A DNA stretch of 64,000 bases from the NCBI GenBank assembly GCA_020635255.1, contig JACKAC010000001.1, positions 124,001 through 188,000 of the forward strand, read 5' to 3'. This document shows, in pieces, positions 24,087-33,800 of this stretch (positions are counted from its first letter, which is position 1; each line of letters begins with the position of its first letter). Position numbers and translations under genes: made by a program. The notes beneath the pieces were generated by a model. That model had not been told where the DNA came from. It saw only the letters and a list, made by a program, of their open reading frames with translations, and ran no database searches. This stretch comes from Ignavibacteriales bacterium. Lineage in GTDB: Bacteria > Bacteroidota > Ignavibacteria > Tepidaquicellales > Tepidaquicellaceae.

Positions 24087-25472
24087 ATGAAAATTTGGAA
24101 AAACAAATCTGTAATTCAATTACTGAGTGAAGAAAGTAAGAGTGATCCTGTAGAAATTATTAAGGAGAGAGCAAAGAAATTAGTTGTAGAATCTATTGAT
24201 AAAGGATGGAAAGGGCCACCGTATAATCCACTCGATTTAGCAAGGTTTTTAAAAATTGATATTTCCCCAAATGATAATGTTATTGATGCGAGGACAATTC
24301 CAATTGGAAAAAATAAATTTCTGATTGAGTATAACCCATTTGAGAGAGAATCTAGAATAAACTTTTCAATCGCACATGAGTTAGGTCATTTTTTGTTCAG
24401 TGATTGTAGCGATGAAATCCGCAATAGAGAGTCAAAAGTTGCTTATGGAAAGGGTGAACAATGGGAGCTTGAATTTTTATGTAATGTAGCCGCATCGGAG
24501 ATTCTCTTACCTTATGGTTCTTTTATCGAAGATGCAAATAAAGCAAATTTAAATATACACTCTTTGATTGAATTATCAAATAAGTATAAAGCTTCATTGG
24601 AAGCAGTAATGCTCAGATTCACAAGTGTTACTAACAAGTCGTGTGGTATTGCGTTTGCTACTTTCAGGAATGACTCCTTAATAGTTGATTACTCGAAAAC
24701 CTCAAAGGATTTTGGGGTAAACTTCTCAAAAAATTTTGTAATACCTTTTACATCGGAAGCATATTCTTGTAAGTACTCAGGAAGAACCTCAAGCGAAAAT
24801 GTAAGGTGGGAAATTCTTGACGGTAGACATTTTAGACTAAGTTATGTTGGTCTTCCCCCTTTGCCTCAACAATCAAATCAAAGAGTGGGAATTTTCTTTG
24901 TTCCACTTGACATAGAAAGTATAAAAGAAAGCAAAATAAAAATAGAGTTTGGAGATGCTCGTGAGCCGTTGGGAGCCGGAAATAAAATAATAGCACAGCT
25001 AATAAATACAAGTGGAGGGGTTGGCTTTGGATTTGGGAGGGCTATGGCTGAGGCTTGGCCAGAAACAAAACATTCCATTGCAAACTGGAAAAATGATACA
25101 AAAAACTTTCGCTTAGGTAAAACAAAAATGTTTGAATTGGAAAAAGGACTTTTTGTTTTTCAGATGTTAGCACAACAAGGAATTCACGCTAAAAGGGGAG
25201 AAATTCCTTTGAAGTACTCGGCATTAAGATTATGCCTTAAAGAATTAGCTAAATCTGCGCTAGAAATTAACGCGAGTGTACATATGCCTCAAATCGGTGC
25301 AGGGCAAGCTGGGGGGAATTGGGATATAATACAGGAAATGATATTCTCTGAATTAGTTTTAAAAGAAATAGATGTAACCGTCTACATACTACCAGGTAAA
25401 ATTTCTAAGCCAATCTTTAAAAATACTCTTTCATTATTTGACGAAGAATCTCTATGGCAGAAAGAAAATTAA
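24087..25472 (+). CDS. ImmA/IrrE-type metallopeptidase fused to a macro domain
   Basis: A 461-aa fusion. The start at 24087 (MKIWKNKS) fits the peptidase domain, but an ATG at 24033 would add 18 residues. Residues about 20-190 form an ImmA/IrrE zinc peptidase: AHELGHFLF with HELGH at 97-101, and the downstream Glu-containing helix NVAASEILLP. Residues about 285-455 form an ALC1/TARG1-like macro domain: GDAREPLGAGNKIIAQLIN, then SGGVGFGFGRAMAEAWP, IPLKYSALR, and VHMPQIGAGQAGGNWD. Macro domains of this class bind or remove ADP-ribose. The gene is AT-rich and its end overlaps the next gene by 19 nt. A regulator or antitoxin role toward the ADP-ribosyltransferase-like third gene is inferred. Confidence 0.85.
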   Translation: MKIWKNKSVIQLLSEESKSDPVEIIKERAKKLVVESIDKGWKGPPYNPLDLARFLKIDISPNDNVIDARTIPIGKNKFLIEYNPFERESRINFSIAHELGHFLFSDCSDEIRNRESKVAYGKGEQWELEFLCNVAASEILLPYGSFIEDANKANLNIHSLIELSNKYKASLEAVMLRFTSVTNKSCGIAFATFRNDSLIVDYSKTSKDFGVNFSKNFVIPFTSEAYSCKYSGRTSSENVRWEILDGRHFRLSYVGLPPLPQQSNQRVGIFFVPLDIESIKESKIKIEFGDAREPLGAGNKIIAQLINTSGGVGFGFGRAMAEAWPETKHSIANWKNDTKNFRLGKTKMFELEKGLFVFQMLAQQGIHAKRGEIPLKYSALRLCLKELAKSALEINASVHMPQIGAGQAGGNWDIIQEMIFSELVLKEIDVTVYILPGKISKPIFKNTLSLFDEESLWQKEN

Positions 25473-27079
25473 TCTTGTTGTTGAGTGGCGAAATTGCCTC
25501 GGGTAAGACAACCCTGTCTAAGAATCTTCAGGATAAATATGGATTTAAGGTATCAAGAACCAGGGAAGGAATTAAGAAAAGATATCATGCTAGTAGATCA
25601 CGTGAAGATTTGCAGATTTTCGGAGAAAAATTGGACAAAACAACCAAAGGGAGATGGGTCTTAGAACATTTTCAAGATGAATTCTATACAAGTTTTTTCG
25701 AAAATGATTTTTTTGTTATAGATTCAGTTAGAATCAAGGAACAGATTGAACAATTTCGAAGAGCATATGGTTATTCAGTTTTCCACATTCATTTATTGTC
25801 ATCAGATGCGACTTTGTATGATAGGTTCATCAAAAGGGGTGAGAATAAGGATTTAGGAGAAAGGAAATTAAAAAGAAAATATTCTGAGTTTAAGAAAAAT
25901 AATACAGAATCTCAGGTTAATGAGCTAGCAGATAAAGCTGATCTTGTAATTGATACTGATAGATGTAATGCCAACGATGTTTTTGTTAAAGTAGTTTGTT
26001 TCCTGAAGTTGCTACCTCCTAATGATAGTGAGTTAGTGGATATAATTGTTGGGGGTCAGTTTGGATCAGAGGGCAAAGGTCAAGTGGCGGCATACTTATC
26101 GCCAAATTATGATTGTTTATTGAGGGTCGGAGGTCCAAATGCAGGCCATTCGGTTTATGAGGAACCGATACATGATGTTTTCCATCTTTTACCTTCCGGG
26201 ACCAACAGAAATAAAACGGCGAAGCTTATATTGGGTCCAGGGTCAGTGATTAATCTTAAAAAGATTTTAGAAGAAGTAAAGAAATTTGGTATTGAGGATA
26301 GGAAGAGACTGATTATTGATGAGAATGTTACAGTTATATCAGAAGAAGATATTAAAAATGAAAAAAAATACAAGAAAAATATCGGTTCGACAACTCAAGG
26401 AGTGGGATATGCTACTGCCAAAAATATCATTGAAAGAATTAAAGGCAAAAATTCTCATAAGGCCAAGCACTTTAAGGAACTAAGTTCTTTTATAGGATCT
26501 TCTTTTGAAGAGTTACAATTCTTGTTTAGACATAATAAGAAAATACTATTGGAAGGCACCCAAGGAACTTTGTTAAGTTTACACCATGGTATCTATCCAT
26601 ATGTTACATCAAGAGATACATCTGCGTCAGGGTGCTTATCGGAAGCGGGTATATCACCGAAAAGAGTAAGGAAAATTATTTTAGTTACAAGAACATATCC
26701 TATAAGGGTAGCGGGTAATTCAGGTCCTTTTTTGAGCAATGAAATTGGTTGGAATGATGTCTCAAAGAGATCTAGGATTAAGATAAATGAATTACTGAAC
26801 AGGGAAAAAACAACAACGACAAAAAGGGATAGGAGAGTAGCAGAATTTTCTTGGCCTTTATTCCAAAAATCATGTGAATTAAATTCTCCAACCGACATTG
26901 CTTTAACTTTCTCTGATTACATCTGTATTGAGAATAGGAAAGCCAAAAGGTATGAACAACTAACCTCAGAGACAAAAAGAATGATAGAAGAAGTTGAAAG
27001 GTGTGCGGGTGTGCCTGTTAGCCTAATAAGCACTTCATTTGATTATAGAGCAATTATAGACAGGAGAAATTGGATTTAA
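25454..27079 (+). CDS. P-loop kinase fused to adenylosuccinate synthetase-like (PurZ-like) enzyme
   Basis: A 541-aa fusion. Residues 1-190 are a P-loop nucleoside/nucleotide kinase-like domain (Walker A GEIASGKTT, residues 12-20). Residues 195-541 are a PurA-family synthetase: GGQFGSEGKGQ, GPNAGHSV, IGSTTQGVGYA, LEGTQGTLLSLHHGIYPYVTS, and the C-terminal GVPVSLIST. Two key positions differ from housekeeping PurA. The catalytic Asp is Ser205, as in phage PurZ, which acts on dGMP. The guanine-specifying TKxD loop reads TFSD (485-488), so GTP may not be the cofactor. The start overlaps the upstream gene by 19 nt, and the stop overlaps the next start (TAATG). An aspartyl-nucleotide product is inferred; substrate is unknown. 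Confidence 0.83.
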   Translation: MAERKLILLLSGEIASGKTTLSKNLQDKYGFKVSRTREGIKKRYHASRSREDLQIFGEKLDKTTKGRWVLEHFQDEFYTSFFENDFFVIDSVRIKEQIEQFRRAYGYSVFHIHLLSSDATLYDRFIKRGENKDLGERKLKRKYSEFKKNNTESQVNELADKADLVIDTDRCNANDVFVKVVCFLKLLPPNDSELVDIIVGGQFGSEGKGQVAAYLSPNYDCLLRVGGPNAGHSVYEEPIHDVFHLLPSGTNRNKTAKLILGPGSVINLKKILEEVKKFGIEDRKRLIIDENVTVISEEDIKNEKKYKKNIGSTTQGVGYATAKNIIERIKGKNSHKAKHFKELSSFIGSSFEELQFLFRHNKKILLEGTQGTLLSLHHGIYPYVTSRDTSASGCLSEAGISPKRVRKIILVTRTYPIRVAGNSGPFLSNEIGWNDVSKRSRIKINELLNREKTTTTKRDRRVAEFSWPLFQKSCELNSPTDIALTFSDYICIENRKAKRYEQLTSETKRMIEEVERCAGVPVSLISTSFDYRAIIDRRNWI

Positions 27080-27699
27080 TGGACTTAGAGCAATTTATAG
27101 TTGATAGACCATATCTATATCATTTAACAAGTAAGGAGAATTTTGACTTAATTAAAAAAGACAGAATTCTGTATAGTGCAAACAAGTTATTTAAATTCTG
27201 TAATTTAGACCCTTTGCAGTACAGAATTAAGAGAAAAAAGCATCTTTATATTGAGAAAAAGGGTAAAAAGATTATGATTAGAGATCAAAGACCACTAAGT
27301 GAAATTGCTTTAGCAAAGTGTTTGGAAGATGGTTGGTTGTGTAAGGATTATTATTATTATTTAAACGATAGAGTGTTTTTCTGGCCAACTCTAGAAAGAT
27401 TAAACCCACATTTCAATAGATATGAAGATGAAAAACCTTTAATAATAAGATTAAATACACGAGATGTTATAACGCTAAACAAGAATGTTAAGTTTTCGAG
27501 ATTAAATTCTGGGGCTACCCGTCCAAATGCCTATCTTGGTGGAATCGCACCAAAGAGAGGTAAAAATACTTTTGTTGTAGCACCCTCGTTTCAATTTCCT
27601 ATTAGAAAAGTTGCCGAGGTTACTTTTGACGTGAAGTGTGTTTTACCTCAAAAGGTAATGTATTCATCATCACCTGTAGGATCATGGAAAAATGTTTAA
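27079..27699 (+). CDS. DUF7002-like, probable ADP-ribosyltransferase-fold protein
   Basis: A 206-aa protein. The ATG at 27079 shares its first base with the upstream TAA, preceded by AGGAG at 27062-27066, so translation is coupled; a TTG 9 nt earlier is less likely. The N-terminus YLYHLTSKENFDLIKKD looks like the first strand-helix of DarT- or ART-type toxins (His, then an I..D/G turn). The blocks MIRDQRPLSEIALAKCLEDGW, LNDRVFFWPTLERL and SRLNSGATR recall the uncharacterised DUF7002 family. VAEVTF near the end may supply the catalytic Glu. It is AT-rich like its two upstream partners. ADP-ribosyltransferase activity is inferred, and pairing with a macro-domain gene supports it. Confidence 0.72.
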   Translation: MDLEQFIVDRPYLYHLTSKENFDLIKKDRILYSANKLFKFCNLDPLQYRIKRKKHLYIEKKGKKIMIRDQRPLSEIALAKCLEDGWLCKDYYYYLNDRVFFWPTLERLNPHFNRYEDEKPLIIRLNTRDVITLNKNVKFSRLNSGATRPNAYLGGIAPKRGKNTFVVAPSFQFPIRKVAEVTFDVKCVLPQKVMYSSSPVGSWKNV

Positions 27700-27743
27700 A
27701 ATAACTTGAGATGCCTATTTCCTATTCAAATCGTTGTAGCTAT

Positions 27744-28439
27744 TCAATTCATCAGCGCGTACACAACGATATTCGTACCCATCTTAAAACTTTCCTCTCT
27801 CTTTTCGGGAGGATCATTATGCTCCTTTGTATCTGCCCACCCATCTGAAATGTTCGTCTCATAAGTATAATACAGACACATTCTCCCGTTACTATACACC
27901 GCGAAGCCCTGCGGCGGCTTACCATCATGCTCATGTATCTTCGGCAGACCATGCGGGAAGTCATACTCACTGTGATATATCGGGTGATTAAATGGAAGCT
28001 CCCTCATCTCATCCGTAGGAAATATTTTTTTTATCTCGCGCCTGAACGACTCGTCCATACCATAATCATCATCCACATATAAAAACCCTCCTGCCTCGCA
28101 GTACCGCCTCAAGCGCACTGCCTCATTCTCGCTCAGCTCTATATTACCGTGCCCCGTTATCATTATAAAAGGATAATCGAATATCTCATCCGAGTTCACG
28201 TTCACCGAATAAAATTTCGCCTCGTCCACGTCTATCACTGTGTTCTTCTTAAGATACTCCATCATATTTATCTCAGCCGAAGGATCATTATACCAGTCAC
28301 CCCCGCCCGAATACTGTAGCCGCGCTATCTTGAACGGGGAACTATCCTTCCGCTCACCCCGCGGATCGTTCCCCTCCTGCGCCTTTACAATAATAAACGC
28401 TACTAATAAAATGACGGGTATGATAATAAATCGTTTCAT
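27744..28439 (-). CDS. DUF4159 domain exported protein
   Basis: A 231-aa protein with a signal peptide (MKRFIIIPVILLVAFIIVKAQ). The start at 28439 avoids a longer form that reads into repeat DNA. The mature part matches DUF4159: FKIARLQYSGGGDWYNDP, then FIMITGHGNIELSE, GGFLYVDDDYGMDESFRREI, and FNHPIYHSEYDFP. This class-I glutamine amidotransferase-like fold lacks a clear catalytic Cys. It occurs in Bacteroidota envelopes, often near BatA/MoxR-type operons, but none is seen here. It is convergent with the conflict operon at 27699. The function is unknown; it probably acts in the periplasm. Confidence 0.85.
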   Translation of the reverse strand: MKRFIIIPVILLVAFIIVKAQEGNDPRGERKDSSPFKIARLQYSGGGDWYNDPSAEINMMEYLKKNTVIDVDEAKFYSVNVNSDEIFDYPFIMITGHGNIELSENEAVRLRRYCEAGGFLYVDDDYGMDESFRREIKKIFPTDEMRELPFNHPIYHSEYDFPHGLPKIHEHDGKPPQGFAVYSNGRMCLYYTYETNISDGWADTKEHNDPPEKREESFKMGTNIVVYALMN

Positions 28440-28445
28440 AATACT

Positions 28446-28520
28446 CACCGCTAAGAACGCGAAGACCGCCAAGAAAAATACTTATTATGCTTAGCGTACT
28501 TTGCGACCTTTGCGGTTAAA
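28446..28520. repeat. Imperfect inverted repeat with 9-nt CGCnAAGnn periodicity
   Basis: ACCGCTAAGAACGCGAAGAC and its partner around 28490-28520 (CTTAGCGTACTTTGCGACC and following) form an imperfect hairpin built from 9-nt units, between the DUF4159 start and the T9SS gene end. It may also act as a terminator-like structure for the upstream minus-strand gene. Confidence 0.6.
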
Positions 28521-28527
28521 TCTTTTT

Positions 28528-30492
28528 TTATTTAATTAGTATAGCTTTCTTGATGTCAGTGAAGCTTTTTGTCTCCAGCTTATAAAAATACACACCGCTC
28601 GGGAGCGCAGAAGCATCCCACGTGAACGAATACTCTCCCGCCGGGAGGTCCTCCTTCACCAGCACAGCGACCCTCTCCCCCAACAAATTATATACGCTTA
28701 ACTCCACGAATGTGTTTCCCGCGAGCGCGAACTTTATACTCGTCGCCGGATTAAATGGATTCGGATAGTTCTGCGAAAGAGAAAACCTATCAGGTATGCC
28801 TGAATTCGAGTTTTGAATCCCCGTCGGAATGTCGAGTTTTTGGGTTCCATCACGGCGTGAGTTGCCTTTGTATGTGCTCCATGTCTTTTTTGGGGCGGGG
28901 TCCCACAGCCCGGGCGTATCCCACGCGTAGATCTTTCTGTCGTTGCAGGGAGCGAAGAGCTCGACGTCACCATCCCCGTCGATGTCCACCATCGTCGGGT
29001 TAGAGTTAAAAGCATTTAGTACGGTAGCTTCACTACTGAGCGGGAATCCTGCAGCGGAATCACCGGTTGCGGTGATAGCGTACATTTTTCCCTGGTTAGT
29101 GCCGCCGATAATTTCGGGGATACCGTCTCCGGTCACGTCCGCGATGGCAGTATTTCCGTCTACCCAGGTAGCAAAAACACCTCTCGGAAAACTGGGCAGC
29201 ATCGTTCCGTCTAAATTGAAACACACAATTTTGCCGAGGGAAACCGCCTCCACTGTCCCGAAAGCGATCTCGACCTCACTATCACCGTCCACATCACCGA
29301 TGGAAACACCGGCGTAAGGATGTCCGGACGGAACGGGGAACGGAAAATTAGGGAGTAGTGTGCCGTCGGGATTGTAAGCATAAATTCCATTTATGTCGGA
29401 GGTGTTTAGGTCTTTGAGACGTATTACGACGTCCAGTTTGTTATCGTTATTCAAATCGTAGAGCACTGGTGTGCCACCGACCGAGTAAGGTCCGCAAAGT
29501 TTGGGCCAGCCGGGTTTTACAGCGCCGTCGTGAGTATAACACATTAGGCGTCCTTCATAGCTCGACCCCGCGTCATATCCCGTCCCGAAGAATATCTCGG
29601 TCTTGCCGTCATTATCAACGTCCGCGGCAACGGGCGCAGATGATGATGCTTTAAGGTAGTCTATCGGGAAGCCGGGCATTTCCGTCACCGTTCCGGTGTT
29701 CCAGCTGAGCAGGTGCAGGCGCGCGTTTAAGTCATTACTTCTGTCAAAGGATATTATCACGATCTCAAGTTTGTTGTCATTATTCACATCGACCAAGCAA
29801 GGTGTCGAGTGTTCGCTGACCGCTCCGGTCGAGAAGGGAAATCCCGTTACCATCGATCCGTCAAAATTGTGTGCATACACCTGTCCATTCTCATCGGCAT
29901 GGACAACCTCCATCTCGCCGTCTCCGTCTATGTCGCCGAGGGCAGGTATCTCTATCGAGCCGGACGTTTGCAACGAACCGAACGGTATAGAGTACGGAAA
30001 ACCGAGAACGAAGGCTCCGCTGGCTTTGTAGCCATAGAGCAAGGGAGTTCCGCTAGAGGTAAATGAGTGTGTCGCGAAAATCTCGTAAGTACCATTGCCA
30101 TCCATATCGGCAATTGTCGTTGATGAGTTGTACCAGGGCCAGTCTATCGAGGATTGGCGAGGCCATCCGAACTGGTACGGGATAGCATCGGTCTGTAGCT
30201 GCTGTGTCTGCGGAATGTATCTGTATTCCTGAGTTTTTATAATATCAAAGCGGGAATTTCGCAGAGCGCCAAGCTGTGATGAATTACATATAGCGGTTAC
30301 GTAGCCATTATCCTGATTATAGATGAATTTCCCACTAGGGGTAATTTTTACGTCATCAAATTCCTTGACAAGTGTTTGCAGGTACCGGAGATCGTTGTCG
30401 TTATTTATTTTTATCCAGACGGCGTAATCGCCTGCGAAGGAAGTTCCTGCTAATAGCAGGAGTATTATTATAGTGTAAAAAGTTTTAAGCAT
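28528..30492 (-). CDS. FG-GAP/VCBS repeat protein with type IX sorting domain
   Basis: A 654-aa secreted protein. After the signal peptide (MLKTFYTIIILLLLAGTSFAG) there are about seven FG-GAP/VCBS repeats, recognisable by calcium-loop motifs such as DIDGDGEMEV, DVNNDNKLEI, DVDNDGKTEIF and DLNNDNKLDV (residues about 120-540), predicting a beta-propeller. The end is a type IX sorting domain (NYPNPFNPATSI, SGVYFYKL, KKAILIK). It is probably surface-exposed and calcium-binding; ligand unknown. It is monocistronic, divergent from the PAS kinase at 30816, with a 323-bp gap between them. Confidence 0.92.
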   Translation of the reverse strand: MLKTFYTIIILLLLAGTSFAGDYAVWIKINNDNDLRYLQTLVKEFDDVKITPSGKFIYNQDNGYVTAICNSSQLGALRNSRFDIIKTQEYRYIPQTQQLQTDAIPYQFGWPRQSSIDWPWYNSSTTIADMDGNGTYEIFATHSFTSSGTPLLYGYKASGAFVLGFPYSIPFGSLQTSGSIEIPALGDIDGDGEMEVVHADENGQVYAHNFDGSMVTGFPFSTGAVSEHSTPCLVDVNNDNKLEIVIISFDRSNDLNARLHLLSWNTGTVTEMPGFPIDYLKASSSAPVAADVDNDGKTEIFFGTGYDAGSSYEGRLMCYTHDGAVKPGWPKLCGPYSVGGTPVLYDLNNDNKLDVVIRLKDLNTSDINGIYAYNPDGTLLPNFPFPVPSGHPYAGVSIGDVDGDSEVEIAFGTVEAVSLGKIVCFNLDGTMLPSFPRGVFATWVDGNTAIADVTGDGIPEIIGGTNQGKMYAITATGDSAAGFPLSSEATVLNAFNSNPTMVDIDGDGDVELFAPCNDRKIYAWDTPGLWDPAPKKTWSTYKGNSRRDGTQKLDIPTGIQNSNSGIPDRFSLSQNYPNPFNPATSIKFALAGNTFVELSVYNLLGERVAVLVKEDLPAGEYSFTWDASALPSGVYFYKLETKSFTDIKKAILIK

Positions 30493-30516
30493 AGTTTTTC
30501 ATTTTTATTTAATTAT

Positions 30517-30540
30517 GTACTTTTGACCGCCCAAAAGTAC
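30517..30540. repeat. GTACTTTTG/CAAAAGTAC hairpin repeat
   Basis: A 9-bp perfect stem with an ACCGCC loop, related to copies at 38576-38601 and, diverged, near 40582. The rest of the 30493-30815 gap is AT-rich (including GTTGATATATATAA) with no gene and no DnaA box seen. Confidence 0.75.
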
Positions 30541-30815
30541 CAAAAGGTAAAGCTGTTGATATATATAATTTGTAAAGTCAAAATAAAATTTAGGGATATT
30601 AGGAGATAACATCAATGTACGATGAATTATTACTAAATATATGTTTATGCGTTAAAAATTATACCGTGGGATGAAATATATAATTGATAAAAATGACTTT
30701 AAAAATTCCTAAAACATCAATATTTTAACTCCAATCATATCATTACAACTTCAATGTAGCCGGGGGATGAACGAAAAAGATGGTAATGCAATGAGCAGTT
30801 GTCTCAATATAGAAA

Positions 30816-33800
30816 ATGAAAGAGATTTTTTACAAAATAGGTAACACCTTAAATAAACTATCCGGACCCGGGGTATTTTTCACTGCTTTACTACTTTCCT
30901 TAATAATAGGTTCCGCAGACCTCATCACAGGTAAGAAGTTGTTAATTTCATTTTTCTATTTCATCCCGGTAGTAATTTCCAGCATTTACGGCGGACGCAG
31001 AACGGGTATCCTCATCGGTCTGGTGAGCGGAATAATATATTTTGTTACCGGGGTTTTTGCAAATTCGTGGAGCACACCGGTGGACTCTATATTAAATCTC
31101 ATACTTCCTGCAATTATCTTTATGACAGCGGCGGCATTTATTTCGACGAGGCGTGAGGAAAAGCCAGCTTCGTCTAACGAACAAATACCGGCGAGGTTAT
31201 CGAGCAACGGCATGGGAAGTAACGGAACGAACGGACACGGAGAGAGAGATTTCAGGAAGTTTTTCGATAACGCGATAGACGCGATCTATGCAACCGACGA
31301 ACAGGGAAACCTGGTTGTTGCAAACAGCGCTTTTTTTGACATCACCGGTTATTCCGAAAAAGAAATATCCAGCCTGAACTATAAAAATCTTGTTTCCCCA
31401 TCACACAGGAAGAAGGTAGATACTTTTTATAAAAGGCAGTTTATAAACAGGACACAGAATTCATACATAGAGTTTCCGATACTCACCAAAAAGGGTGATG
31501 AGAAATGGGTGGCGCAGAACACATACATGATACAGGAGAACGGTTCTGTTTCGGAATTTTATTTTGTTACGCGAGACATATCTGAGCAGGTAAAGAGTAA
31601 GAAGTTCGCAGAGGATAATGAAAAGAAACTGAGACAGATAATAGACCTGGTACCACATTTTATTTTTGCGAAAGATATAAACGGGAAATTCATATTAGCC
31701 AACCAGGCAACTGCTGAGGTTTACGGTACGACAGTGGAAGACCTTCTTACAAAGACCGACGCCGATTTTGCAAAGTCAAAAGAGGAGGCGGAGGGCTTCA
31801 GGAAGGATGACCTGGAAGTAATAAAAAGCGGAGAGGCGAAATTTATACAGGAAGAAAAGATAACGGATGCTGAAGGAAACGTAAGATATTTACAGACAAT
31901 AAAGATCCCTTACACAGAGCCGGAAACAAATAAAGCAGCAGTTCTTGGTGTTTCTACGGATATAACAGAAAGGAAGAGCTTCCTGGAGGCATTGCTGGAG
32001 AGTGAAACAAAATTCAGAAGTTTTGCAAAGACTGCCCCTGTGGCATTGACGAGGTATGATCCCCAGGTACAGAGGTATGAATTTGTAAACGATGAGTTTA
32101 TCAGGCAATCGGGGTATGCCAAGGAAGAATTTGACATGCTGAGTGAAGAACAGCTCCAGGATATGCTTCATGAGGAAGACAGGGAGAAGATATATAAGAG
32201 CTTTAAGAAATGGCAGGAAAAAGGTTACAAAGGTATCGAGCACCTCGATTACAGGATAACAAATAAGACAGGCTCAATAGTCTGGCTTGATACATATTTT
32301 TACGCCGACCGGGGTGAGGATGGTAATCTAAAATACATAAACCAGATCTGTGTCGATATTACCGAGCAGAAGCTAATCGAGCAATCGCTTAAGCGAAGCG
32401 AAGAAAGATACAAAACATTTATCCATCACAGCACGGAGGGTATTTACAGGCTTGAAATGGAAAACCCCGTTGATATAAGCCTCGATGAAGAGGAATTCGT
32501 AAAGGGAGTATTCGATAACGCTTACATTGCAGAGTGCAACGACGCGATGGCAAGGATGTACGGTTTTGAAAATACAGAGGATGCGCTGAACAAAAAGCTC
32601 ATAGAGCTTCACGGCAGTGGTGACGTAACCGAGAACACAAATACATTCCTGAGCTTTATCCGCTCCGGTCTAAAGATATCAAACGCGGAAACGATAGAGA
32701 TGGATAAGGACGGCAATAAGAAATATTTTAATAATAATGCCGTCGGTATGGTAGAGAATGGTATGCTGATGAGAATATGGGGATCACAATCCGACATTAC
32801 CGAGAGAAAAGAAATAATAGAGCAGAACAGGAAACTCTACAGGGCGGTAGAACAAAGCTCGGCATCGATCATTATAACGAACACATCCGGTGTTATAGAA
32901 TATGTGAACCACAAGTTTTCCGAGATAACGGGATACCCGGCTGAGGAAGTTCTCGGAAAGGTCGCGAGGATTTTTAAGAAGGGAACGATAGTCGGGCTGG
33001 AAAATAACCGGGAGCTTATAGACATAATAGCCGGGGGTGTCGAGTGGAGCGGTGAGTATCTAAACAGAAGAAAGAACGACGAGAACTACTGGGAATACGC
33101 AAACATATCACCGATAAAAAATGACAACGGCGAAGTAACCCACTTCGTTGCAATATGCGAGGACATTACGGATCAAAAACTGACGGAAGACTCTATCAGA
33201 AGAAGTGAAGAGAGGTACAGAGCGTTCATTACTCACAGTTCCGAAGGTATATACAGGATGGAGCTGAGAAAACCAATAAACATAAATTCATCACTGGAAG
33301 AGCACATAAACCATTTCATGGACCATGCCTACCTGGCGGAATGTAACGACGTTATGGCGAAAATGTACGGCTATGAAAAGGCTGAAGAAGTGGTGAATAA
33401 GCAGGTGAAAGACCTTCTCGGGAACAGGGAAGAAAGCCAGGCATCTAACAGTATTTCTTTTGAGTCGTTCGTAAAGGCAGGGTACAGGATAAACAATAGT
33501 GAAACAAAAGAAATAGATAAGGAAGGCAACGTAAAGTATTTCCTCAATAACGGTGTCGGTATAATAGAGAACGATCATCTGGTACGACTATGGGGTACAC
33601 AGAGAGATATTACCCAACTGAGGATGATGCAGGAGGAACTGAGAAAACTATCGAGGGCTGTAGAGCAAAGTCCAGACTCAGTTATTATTACAAACACCGA
33701 GGGAAAGATAGTTTACGTGAATCCGAAGTTTTCAGAGGTAACAGGTTTTACTCCTGCTGAGGTGCACGGCATGTACCCGTTCATATTGCTGAAAGGTGAG

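Noticed and set aside
25454..27079. Ordinary housekeeping purA
   Set aside because: The catalytic Asp is replaced by Ser, the guanine loop is altered, a kinase is fused, and the gene lies in an AT-rich coupled operon.
30493..30815. Replication origin in the 323-bp gap
   Set aside because: The apparent skew change is suggestive, but no TTATCCACA-type DnaA box and no dnaA/dnaN gene was found here.
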